The notes under the pieces: generated by a model | The model's database searches: none | The model's input: the letters and a program-made list of their open reading frames with translations, nothing else | Told to the model about the DNA's origin: nothing | Shown here: positions 1-5,685 of the stretch, piece after piece | How the letters are laid out: the number at the start of each line of letters is the position of its first letter | Numbering within the stretch: the first letter of the stretch is position 1 | Source: JBDREA01 sp043820265 | GTDB lineage: Archaea > Altiarchaeota > Altiarchaeia > IMC4 > JBDREA01 | DNA length: 19,324 nt | Reading direction: 5' to 3' | NCBI GenBank assembly: GCA_043820265.1 | Contig: JBDREA010000086.1 | Location: 1 to 19,324 of the forward strand | Made by a program: the position numbers and the translations under genes

Positions 1-1073
1 TGCCAGACATGGTCCATGGGCAATCCTTCTTTTGCCCAAGCATACATTCCCCCTTCAAGATAGCCGATTGTGTCATCTAATCCCACTCTTCTAAGCCAGG
101 TCACAACCTCGTCTACTTCCTCAGGTGAATCAACCACAAGCAGAATCTTCTTGTCGGGAGGCACTATCCAGCCTGCAAACGTGATGAAATTCCCTGTAAA
201 GTCAATATGATATGCTCCAGGAACATGCTGGCCTCCAAATGATTCCACCGTTCTCACATCCAAGACAATGGTGTTTTTCTTGTCGGCATTTTTTTTGAAA
301 TCTCTTGGTTTTATTGGTTTGTATTGAGGAAGCTCTTTAATGAGTTTGGGGCCTTTTCGGTTGATTTCACTGCATCTTGAGAAATGGTCTGGTGCAGACG
401 GCATGTTGGTGGTTAATGATTTGATGAACTCCTCCTCGTCTAATATCTGGAGTTCTGAATTGTAGAGTTTCTCGTATCCTATGGTAGACGACCTTTTAGC
501 TCCCATCGACCTACCGCATAGCGAACCAGCTCCATGCGCAGGGTAGACCTCACAGAAACCAGGCAAATCCATTAGTTTATCATGCAAACTATTGTAGAGG
601 TCTGATGCAAGTTCCATCGCCCTTCCTGGAAAAAGGTCTGGGCGTCCCACATCACCGACAAAAAGCGTGTCACCACAAAAAATACTTACTGGTTTTTCAC
701 CTCTTGATTTGTCGACTACTACGTATCCCACTCCATCAGGAGTATGTCCTGGAATGTCTATCACGGTAATTTCCATGTCTTCAATCTTGAACTTATCCCC
801 CTCACTTGCAGCGACATGGTCAAAATTGCAGTTACCTGATTTAGGAGCGTAAATCTTCGCATCTGTTTCCTCAGCTAATTCAATATGGCCTGACACAAAG
901 TCCGCATGAAGGTGAGTCTCTAAAATATGAGTTATCTTCAACCCCATAGTTTTGGTGGCGTCAATATAGGTTCTTACGTCTCGTGTTGGGTCTACTATTG
1001 CGCACGTCTTTGAACCCCCTAAAAGATAGGAGGAGTGTGCAAGCCATTTAGTAAAAAATTGTTGAATAATCAT
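1..1073 (-). CDS. MBL-fold hydrolase with rhodanese domain (persulfide dioxygenase-like), 3' end outside window
   Basis: Reading down from the ATG at 1073 gives 357 codons with no stop before the window edge, so the C-terminus is missing. Residues 1-210 are a metallo-beta-lactamase fold: the motif THLHADF has H54, H56 and D58, followed by H110 in PGHTPDG, D135 in CGDTLFVGD, and H180 in YPAHG. By family knowledge the ETHE1/CstB-type enzymes bind one iron with the equivalents of H54, H110 and D135. The usual HxHxDH second-metal histidine is Phe59 here, which fits a mono-iron enzyme. Residues about 262-357 form a rhodanese domain (LDVRTVESFGGQHVPGAYHI). At the usual catalytic cysteine it reads VVDSPEE, so this domain should be inactive. 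Family members often carry a second, active rhodanese domain, which would lie outside the window. Likely role: oxidation of glutathione- or other persulfides. A purine-rich GGGTGG stretch precedes the start. Confidence 0.88.
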   Translation of the reverse strand, partial: MIIQQFFTKWLAHSSYLLGGSKTCAIVDPTRDVRTYIDATKTMGLKITHILETHLHADFVSGHIELAEETDAKIYAPKSGNCNFDHVAASEGDKFKIEDMEITVIDIPGHTPDGVGYVVVDKSRGEKPVSIFCGDTLFVGDVGRPDLFPGRAMELASDLYNSLHDKLMDLPGFCEVYPAHGAGSLCGRSMGAKRSSTIGYEKLYNSELQILDEEEFIKSLTTNMPSAPDHFSRCSEINRKGPKLIKELPQYKPIKPRDFKKNADKKNTIVLDVRTVESFGGQHVPGAYHIDFTGNFITFAGWIVPPDKKILLVVDSPEEVDEVVTWLRRVGLDDTIGYLEGGMYAWAKEGLPMDHVW

Positions 1074-1290
1074 TTTTCCACCCTTTAATCCATAGTATAT
1101 TCAGATAATAAAACATCATATCACCGGGAAAATGCTTACAACCAGCAATATCGTGATTGCAGTAAAAACACCGATTACTAGCCCTGTTTTTACTAGGTGA
1201 AAAAAAGGATAACACTACAAATTAATTCCTTCATCAACCTAGTTAATCCTTTAATAAAATATAATCTATGACTTGAACAATGATTTGGAG

Positions 1291-1315
1291 TGCCGAAGGC
1301 GGGCCTCGAACAATC
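1291..1315 (-). repeat. 3' end remnant of a tRNA (acceptor strand, discriminator and box B)
   Basis: On the minus strand this reads a canonical T loop (GTTCGAGGC), five bases, then CTTCGGC plus discriminator A. It matches the 3' end of the intact tRNA-Met at 1577-1598 in about 19 of 22 positions, including 12 consecutive bases. The 5' side of the T stem no longer pairs (GATTG against CCCGC), and no D or anticodon arm follows upstream. It is therefore a fragment, in direct orientation downstream of the intact gene. It may be an old attachment-site duplication or a decayed tRNA copy. Confidence 0.6.
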
Positions 1316-1337
1316 TGTTCATAAAAGCATAGTTTAT

Positions 1338-1532
1338 TTAGCCTTTTCCAAATCTCTTCTTTGCTGCTTTAGTGGGAAATAATTTAGATAACGTTTTTTG
1401 TTGCCATTTGGAAAATTTACTTATGCATTCAGGACAAATATCCACATCTTTGTTTTCATCAATCTCTAAACGGTTGAACTCAATGGAATATCCCATAATT
1501 TTATTGTTGCAGAGCACACATAATTTATCCAT
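1338..1532 (-). CDS. Small zinc-ribbon protein, 64 aa, function unknown
   Basis: This short open frame encodes 64 residues with two CxxC knuckles, CVLC (residues 5-8) and CPEC (residues 33-36). The spacing is suitable for one zinc ion, and a basic C-terminus (KAAKKRFGKG) follows. The paired knuckles argue that it is real rather than chance. Upstream, TATAGGAAATG offers only a weak ribosome-binding signal. The start lies 44 nt downstream of the 3' end of tRNA-Met on the same strand, and the gene is flanked on its other side by a tRNA 3' remnant. It may therefore belong to a small inserted segment. I do not recognise a family. A nucleic-acid-binding role is the usual guess for such ribbons but is not shown. 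Confidence 0.6.
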   Translation of the reverse strand: MDKLCVLCNNKIMGYSIEFNRLEIDENKDVDICPECISKFSKWQQKTLSKLFPTKAAKKRFGKG

Positions 1533-1576
1533 TTCCTATAGGATATTAGAAATAGAAGACAAAATAAAGAAAGTTG

Positions 1577-1729
1577 TGCCGAAGGCGTGACTTGAACACG
1601 CGACTTCCAGATGACTCAGCGTCATTCTGAAAGCTCCTAGCCGTTGGGCTGGGCGCCTACAGGTCAACCCCTTAATTAGGGGTTGGGGCTTATGAGTCTG
1701 GCGCTCTAACCAATCTGAGCTACTTCGGC
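1577..1729 (-). tRNA. tRNA-Met (CAU, elongator type) with 78-nt intron
   Basis: Exon 1 is 1729-1691 and exon 2 is 1612-1577. All arms pair perfectly after splicing: acceptor GCCGAAG/CTTCGGC, D stem GCTC/GAGC, anticodon stem CCAGA/TCTGG with loop CTCATAA, and T stem GCGTG/CACGC with TTCAAGT. The discriminator is A and CCA is not encoded. The intron (1690-1613) sits at the canonical 37/38 position. Its BHB has the exon helix CCAGA/TCTGG, a 4-bp central helix CTCA/TGAG, and bulges TA|A and TC|A. The intron-side helix is weak. The intron itself holds a 7-bp hairpin AACCCCT/AGGGGTT. The initiator-specific A1-U72 pair is absent, and G1-C2-C3 favours elongator Met over the agmatidine-modified Ile tRNA, which cannot be fully excluded. 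Confidence 0.92.
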
Positions 1730-1758
1730 TTATGTTTATTAATTTCTTTATTGTTTTT

Positions 1759-1849
1759 TGAGTCTGGCGCTCCGCTCGAAACGCCTCGCGTTTCGGCGCG
1801 CCAAAAGCGCTCTGCGCTTTTGAGCGTAACCAATCTGAGCTACTTCGGC
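1759..1849 (-). pseudogene. Broken 5' half of a second tRNA-Met copy with D-loop insertion
   Basis: The minus strand repeats tRNA-Met positions 1-23 exactly (1849-1827), then carries a 54-nt insertion (1826-1773). It resumes exactly at GAGCGCCAGACTCA (1772-1759), and homology stops inside the anticodon and runs into A-rich DNA. There is no 3' half nearby in the right place. The copy ends 29 nt upstream of the intact tRNA-Met gene, so it looks like a tandem partial duplication that received an insertion. Confidence 0.75.
1773..1826. repeat. Double-hairpin element, copy 1 (in tRNA D loop)
   Basis: This 54-nt insert starts CGCTC and ends GAGCG on either strand, forming a closing stem. Inside are two perfect hairpins with 3-nt loops: CGAAACGC/GCGTTTCG and CAAAAGCGC/GCGCTTTTG. 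They are joined by a GC palindrome. The exact insertion boundaries are visible by comparison with the intact tRNA-Met next to it. The final GAGCG duplicates the first five bases of the interrupted D-stem strand. Confidence 0.75.
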
Positions 1850-1978
1850 GTATGCTTCCTCCTTGTGTATGTAGCCGAAGTGGGCGACGAATTGATGAGT
1901 CGCCTCCACTTCGGCAAACAATCATACTTACACCAGCTTGCCGAAGTCAGCAACTCGAAGGTTTCCGTTGACTTCGGC
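1842..1978. repeat. Array of alternating inverted 8-mers (ACTTCGGC / GCCGAAGT), ~32-nt period
   Basis: The 8-mer ACTTCGGC occurs at 1842, 1908 and 1971. Its reverse complement GCCGAAGT occurs at 1874 and 1940. The spacings are 32, 34, 32 and 31 nt and the orientation strictly alternates. The 8-mer is the tRNA-Met acceptor 5' strand plus base 8. Two strong hairpins result. Hairpin A (1874-1915) has 10 bp plus 5 bp (GCGAC/GTCGC) around a 10-nt loop. Hairpin B (1940-1978) has 8 bp plus 4 bp (CAAC/GTTG). The spacer sequences are unrelated to each other. No protein is supported here. Confidence 0.7.
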
Positions 1979-2011
1979 GTACTTTTGGTTTACTATTTTT
2001 CGGTTTTAACG

Positions 2012-2019
2012 TATTTAAG
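2012..2019 (+). promoter_or_regulatory. Probable TATA box for the membrane protein at 2046
   Basis: TATTTAAG is centred about 30 nt before the ATG at 2046, which would give a nearly leaderless transcript, common in archaea. No other promoter-like motif is closer. Confidence 0.45.
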
Positions 2020-2045
2020 CTTGGCATTCTAAATTTAGGGGTACT

Positions 2046-3080
2046 ATGAAGAAGAGAGGTTTTGTTGGCTTGTTTTCTATCGGTCTGCTTTTGATTTTGA
2101 CTGTTTTTGTATGGGTGGGACCCGGCCAGGTTGTTGATTCGCTTCGTTTGTTGAGTTTACGGTATGTTGTCTTGTTTTTTGGTATCCAGGTTTTGATGAT
2201 GGTTTTGTGGGCTTTGAAGTGGTGGGTTGTGTTGTCTCCGCAGAGGGTGCCTTTTTCGAAGGTTTTGCCCGCTTCGTTTGTCGGTTATCTTTTTAACTGT
2301 CTTACGCCCGCTAATATGGCCGGGGGAGAGCCTGCCAGGGCTTATGTACTCTCGAAGATAGATAAGATTTCTGCTGAGAGGTCTGCTGCTTCAGTTCTTG
2401 TGGATTTGTTTTTGGAGATATTGGTGATCTTTTTGTTTGTCGTTATTACCTTGTTTATTGCTTTGACCTATGATCTTCCTTCGATCCTTTATGCTGTGAT
2501 GCTTTTAGTTGCCCTTTTTATGTTAGGTTTGTTTTTTCTTTTTTCTTATCTTCCAGTCAATGAGAGTTTTTCTCGCAGTATGTTTCATAAGATAATCTCT
2601 TTTGCTAGCCATTTCCCTTTTATCAGAGGTCATGCCATGGAGGCGTCTTCGAGGATCGATAAGATTGTGGATAATTTTATGGATGCGTTAAAGATAAATC
2701 TTGATAATCCTAAGCTTTTGGGGGCTGGTTTTCTAATATCGATCTTTATCTGGGCTATCAGCATTTATCGGAGCTATCTGATTTTTTTGATGTTGGGTGT
2801 TGAGATTTCTCCTGCCATCCTCATCATCGTCCGGGTTGTAGTTGCTGCCATCAGTCTCTTTTCTGTCATCCCAGGGGCTACCGGGATTTTTGAGGGTTCT
2901 TCGACATGGCTTTTTCACTTGTTTTCCATTGATGCAAGGACTGCCTTAGCGGCTACTTTGATCGACCGCCTCTTTAGTTTCTGGCTTGGAATGGCTTTGG
3001 GTGTTGCTGCGTCGCTTTATCTTGGCACCAATCACATCATTAAACGCTACATCGATAGCGGCAGCCAAAAAGGCTTTTAA
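2046..3080 (+). CDS. Polytopic membrane protein, LPG-synthase TM region / UPF0104 family
   Basis: The 344-aa protein is almost wholly hydrophobic, with about eight predicted membrane helices. Two family signatures are visible. One is the segment around residues 80-100 (NCLTPANMAGGEPARAY). The other is near residues 278-315, where PGATGIFEG is followed by a segment rich in Leu/Ala and then DRLFSFWLG. These match the lysylphosphatidylglycerol synthase transmembrane family (DUF/UPF0104), which in archaea is a set of inner-membrane proteins, often thought to flip or modify lipids or lipid-linked sugars. The soluble aminoacyl-transferase domain of bacterial MprF is absent, so lysyl transfer is not implied. 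The gene is followed after 33 nt by tRNA-Tyr on the same strand. The start is the first ATG after a TATA-like box, with AGGGGT a few bases upstream. Confidence 0.85.
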   Translation: MKKRGFVGLFSIGLLLILTVFVWVGPGQVVDSLRLLSLRYVVLFFGIQVLMMVLWALKWWVVLSPQRVPFSKVLPASFVGYLFNCLTPANMAGGEPARAYVLSKIDKISAERSAASVLVDLFLEILVIFLFVVITLFIALTYDLPSILYAVMLLVALFMLGLFFLFSYLPVNESFSRSMFHKIISFASHFPFIRGHAMEASSRIDKIVDNFMDALKINLDNPKLLGAGFLISIFIWAISIYRSYLIFLMLGVEISPAILIIVRVVVAAISLFSVIPGATGIFEGSSTWLFHLFSIDARTALAATLIDRLFSFWLGMALGVAASLYLGTNHIIKRYIDSGSQKGF

Positions 3081-3113
3081 AGTCGAAGCACGTATATATT
3101 TTTCTTTACTTTC

Positions 3114-3226
3114 CCCGCCTTAGCGTAGTTTGGTTAACGCGTCCGCCTGTAGTTTGTTTCGCAGATTTTTTCTGTTGCGGACCCGCGGCCAGCGGAAGAT
3201 CCCCGGTTCAAATCCTGGAGGCGGGA
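3114..3226 (+). tRNA. tRNA-Tyr (GUA) with 38-nt intron
   Basis: Exon 1 is 3114-3152 and exon 2 is 3191-3226. The stems are acceptor CCCGCCT/AGGCGGG, D stem GCGT/ACGC, and anticodon stem TCCGC/GCGGA with loop CTGTAGA (anticodon GTA). The T arm is CCCGG TTCAAAT CCTGG, which contains one C-T mismatch in its middle pair. The discriminator is A and no CCA is encoded. The C1-G72 pair is the archaeal Tyr identity element. The intron (3153-3190) is at 37/38. The BHB exon helix is perfect, and the central helix CTGT/GCGG relies on G-T pairs. Confidence 0.92.
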
Positions 3227-3268
3227 CATTTTCTTTTTTATTTGTTGGTTTTCAATTGAGTATCTGAA

Positions 3269-5251
3269 ATGGATTACAAGATTTTAGCTGTCTTTTTAGG
3301 GTTGTTTCTTGCTTCTTCCTTTGTGACCGGTACTACGGTTGTGTTGCTAAACGATACTGAACCTGACATTTTTGCCCTTCATCAACTGACTCTTTCGGGG
3401 GATTTGGCGGCAAACGAGCTTACGATTTCTGGTAGCGGGGAGGTTGTCTCAGGGGAGCTTGTGAAAGTCTATCTCTTGGGTCCTTCAACTGATATTCTTA
3501 TCAAGGATCTTCGGGTAAACCAGAAACGAATGAGTGTTTCCTTTGACGATAGAGGATACTTCTTTCTGGCAGAAAAGGGGGTATTCGAGCTATCCTCTGA
3601 TCTTGAGGTTAGAACGATCGGTCAACTCCGTTTGAAGGTCCCCGGACCCCTAAATCACCTACACTTTGACCTAGACAACGGTCACGCCATCGGAGGGGAT
3701 CGTTTCGGGCAGTTCAACCAGGAGGTCATTCTTCAGAGGTGGGAGAAGGTCTCTATGGTCGCAGACGGCAGCTTCAAGTATAGCTTCGCAGAAAGGAATT
3801 CCTTTCATTATCTTTTGAATTTGCAGGCTTATGGTTCGACGTTGGGTAGTTTTGACCTGGATCTTCCAAACGGGGAATCCGTCACTTCGGTTACTGGGGC
3901 TATCAAGTGGGCTCAAGAGGGGAGCAGACTCACCTTGGAGCTGACAGGTGAGAGATCTTCTGTGACCGTCAGGGGGTATTTCAACTCCAACCGGTTGACT
4001 GTGCCGTTGCCTGAAGACAGGCACCATGTGCTTATCGAAAGCGACCCGCAAAAAAAGATCACTGTTTCGACGAATGCCGAGGAAATTGATATTTCACAGA
4101 GCACCCTTTCTCCAGGTTACTCGAATGCGAGGGCGTTCATAGCAAGCAGAAATCAGCCGATTTCTGTTCAAGTGAAAGAGCTGGGTTTGCTTCCCTCACT
4201 TGCTGCAACCGTTGACAGCGCAAACCAGAGGATTGCGATAACAGACAAGGGATCAATCATCGGCGAATTGAACTATCAATACAAGAACACTGGACAAGAC
4301 TATATCGAATTCGATGTCCCGGGCCAGCCCCTCTATGCGTCAACGGGAAGTAAGCCGATTAAACTAACAAAGGACGAAAAGTTCCTCTTAGCCTTCCCGA
4401 AAACCTCAGACAATAGGGTGAACAGCTTTGAATTGGTATACTTTGATTCCCGAAATAAACTGGGTTTTTTCGATATCATTGACATTCCGATTGCAAGTTC
4501 CGAGCTTCCTATCTCCACCATGAACACCCAGATCTATCTGCCGACAGACGTCTATGTCCTGGAAACCCTGGGAGCAAAGGGGGGAAGCGAACTTCCAGAG
4601 GCCTCTTCTGCGATTTTTTTCCTATTAATAATTGGATTTCTTGCCGGTTTGGTTGAGAAGAAAAAAGGATTCATTATAGGATATCTGATCTTCTCAATAG
4701 GTCTTTTATCTTTAAATGGAAACCTATTTTTCTTACTTATAGCCATCAGCATTATAACAATCCTGCGGCGCCACATATCAAAGGACCAGTTCAAATGGGC
4801 TTCGGCTGGAGCTGGACTCCTCATCGCAGGAGCAATAATTATCATCGTTGGTATCGCCTTTATTTTCCTCATCTGGCAGGTAGGGATATTCAATATGGGA
4901 GCGCCAATGATGTCTAGATCTGTTAGCACAGCAGAGTACGGGGGAGACTATGCGATGGTTGAAGATGAAGCCATGCCGGTGCCACAGATGAAAGGATTAG
5001 CTGTGTTAGGCGAGGGAAGCGGAGCCATAAGTGCTCCGGTAAGAGAAGGAGTCTACCCGGTCAAGCTCCAGCTACCCAATCTTGGAAAAACAATAAGAGT
5101 CCAGAACTTTTTAGTCACGAATGAGAATCCTGTAAAACTACAGGTTGTCTTGGTCTCCACTTGGTTAAAATACCTACTCTATCTTGTGGCGTTACTGGCG
5201 GGCTTTAAAGCTTATAGGATCCATAAGCCTCCCGAAAAACAAAAAAATTAA
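3269..5251 (+). CDS. Large secreted/membrane-anchored protein of unknown function
   Basis: I do not recognise a family for this 660-aa protein. Residues 1-22 are a signal peptide-like segment (KILAVFLGLFLASSFVTG). About 420 residues of beta-rich ectodomain follow. The C-terminal third has closely packed membrane helices at about 446-464, 470-485, 487-503 and 511-541. A polar segment of about 90 residues (rich in Met, Gly and acidic residues near 550-575) comes next. A last helix at about 631-648 ends in a short basic tail (KPPEKQKN). The arrangement suggests an extracytoplasmic sensor or assembly protein held by a helical bundle. The start is the ATG 42 nt after tRNA-Tyr, and no clear Shine-Dalgarno motif is seen. 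Codon choice shifts from T/G-ending in the first half to A-ending in the last third, without any frame break. Confidence 0.8.
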   Translation: MDYKILAVFLGLFLASSFVTGTTVVLLNDTEPDIFALHQLTLSGDLAANELTISGSGEVVSGELVKVYLLGPSTDILIKDLRVNQKRMSVSFDDRGYFFLAEKGVFELSSDLEVRTIGQLRLKVPGPLNHLHFDLDNGHAIGGDRFGQFNQEVILQRWEKVSMVADGSFKYSFAERNSFHYLLNLQAYGSTLGSFDLDLPNGESVTSVTGAIKWAQEGSRLTLELTGERSSVTVRGYFNSNRLTVPLPEDRHHVLIESDPQKKITVSTNAEEIDISQSTLSPGYSNARAFIASRNQPISVQVKELGLLPSLAATVDSANQRIAITDKGSIIGELNYQYKNTGQDYIEFDVPGQPLYASTGSKPIKLTKDEKFLLAFPKTSDNRVNSFELVYFDSRNKLGFFDIIDIPIASSELPISTMNTQIYLPTDVYVLETLGAKGGSELPEASSAIFFLLIIGFLAGLVEKKKGFIIGYLIFSIGLLSLNGNLFFLLIAISIITILRRHISKDQFKWASAGAGLLIAGAIIIIVGIAFIFLIWQVGIFNMGAPMMSRSVSTAEYGGDYAMVEDEAMPVPQMKGLAVLGEGSGAISAPVREGVYPVKLQLPNLGKTIRVQNFLVTNENPVKLQVVLVSTWLKYLLYLVALLAGFKAYRIHKPPEKQKN

Positions 5252-5270
5252 TTTTTAAAGGTTGCCTCGG

Positions 5271-5280
5271 TATTTATACT
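5271..5280 (+). promoter_or_regulatory. Possible TATA box for initiator tRNA-Met
   Basis: TATTTATACT lies about 50 nt upstream of the mature tRNA 5' end, implying a leader of roughly 25 nt. The leader region can form a hairpin between 5294-5301 and 5312-5319. Its loop is complementary to 5257-5264 (AAAGGTTG with CAACCTTT), so a pseudoknot or alternative fold is possible. Confidence 0.35.
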
Positions 5281-5325
5281 CTGCCCAAAAACCGTGCGCA
5301 ACAACCTTTTTTTGCGTACAAATCA

Positions 5326-5546
5326 AGCGGGGTTGAGCAGTCAGGAGTGCTCGTCGGGCTCATAGAACCCTTTTTCTTTTAAAAAAGAAAAAGCGTTCAC
5401 GGAAAAAGAAAACCGTGGAAATTCGGCTCCCTAATTTGCCTCCGGCAAATTGGGCACCAAAATTCCGTAGGAATTTTGAGTGTCGCCGAATTCAAACAAA
5501 GGTTTGAGTGACCCGAAGGTCAGTGGTTCAAATCCACTCCCCGCTA
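5326..5546 (+). tRNA. Initiator tRNA-Met (CAU) with 146-nt structured intron
   Basis: Exon 1 is 5326-5364 and exon 2 is 5511-5546. The acceptor stem is AGCGGGG/CCCCGCT, with the archaeal initiator A1-U72 pair. The D stem is GAGC/GCTC. The anticodon stem TCGGG/CCCGA has three consecutive G-C pairs next to the loop CTCATAA, another initiator hallmark. The T stem is AGTGG/CCACT. The discriminator is A. The intron (5365-5510) sits at 37/38 with an excellent BHB: central helix CTCA/TGAG, bulges TA|G and TG|A, and intron-side helix AACC/GGTT. The intron holds a hairpin GAAC..GTTC with an internal T/A-rich stem (5365-5398), a hairpin CACGG/CCGTG (about 5399-5417), and a double-hairpin element (5420-5492). 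Confidence 0.93.
5420..5492. repeat. Double-hairpin element, copy 2 (inside initiator tRNA intron)
   Basis: The outer stem AATTCGGC (5420-5427) pairs with GCCGAATT (5485-5492). It encloses hairpin AATTTGCC-TCC-GGCAAATT (5433-5451), extended by CCC/GGG, and hairpin AAAATTCC-GTA-GGAATTTT (5459-5477), extended by CAC/GTG. Both have perfect 8-bp stems and 3-nt loops, the same design as the elements at 1773-1826 and 9222-9316. Confidence 0.75.
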
Positions 5547-5685
5547 AAGAACCCCTTTTTTTAGGAAAAAAGGTGTTTCATCCCCCCAAAAAAACCTGTT
5601 TCTACGAATCGAAAATCGTATCGGAAAAATCTTTGGTGTCGTGGTGTTGACCGAAGCTTCTCCGAGAAAGAATTGAAACGCCTCT
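5547..5685. other. Gene-free stretch between initiator tRNA and archaellin, hairpin-rich
   Basis: No coding frame is supported. An 8-bp hairpin CCTTTTTT/AAAAAAGG with loop TAGG (5554-5573) follows the tRNA and could aid 3'-end formation. A longer-range 9-bp pairing, with one G-T, joins GGTGTTTCA (5572-5580) with TGAAACGCC (5674-5682). It encloses a smaller TACGA/TCGTA hairpin. The region is too loose to call another double-hairpin element. Confidence 0.4.

Noticed and set aside
1116..1200. Short minus-strand frame encoding a membrane-helix-like peptide (GLVIGVFTAITILLVVSIFP)
   Set aside because: It is open to a TGA but has an upstream stop and no ATG, GTG or TTG start. At most it is a decayed small membrane protein.
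1759..1849. 5' half of a trans-spliced split tRNA
   Set aside because: The half stops inside the anticodon at position 35, lacks positions 36-37 and a GC-rich pairing leader, and no matching 3' half with a complementary tag is seen.
1536..1925. 129-aa frame on the minus strand across the tRNA-Met region
   Set aside because: It is an open frame through duplicated tRNA and repeat sequence (its peptide repeats reflect the duplicated tRNA 5' half) and has no coding character.
1842..1978. CRISPR array
   Set aside because: The period is regular but the repeats are only 8 bp, strictly alternate in orientation and equal the tRNA acceptor end. No leader or cas genes are present.
1751..2032. 93-aa frame on the plus strand over the 8-mer array
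   Set aside because: It covers the D-loop insert and the inverted repeats, and overlaps the promoter of the real gene at 2046.
3093..3100. TATATATT as the tRNA-Tyr TATA box
   Set aside because: It would place the transcription start inside the tRNA. A site nearer 3075-3082 fits better but overlaps the preceding stop codon, so I left it uncalled.
5547..5685. Fourth double-hairpin element after the initiator tRNA
   Set aside because: A 9-bp closing pairing exists, but the inner hairpins are short or have longer loops and the spacing is loose.
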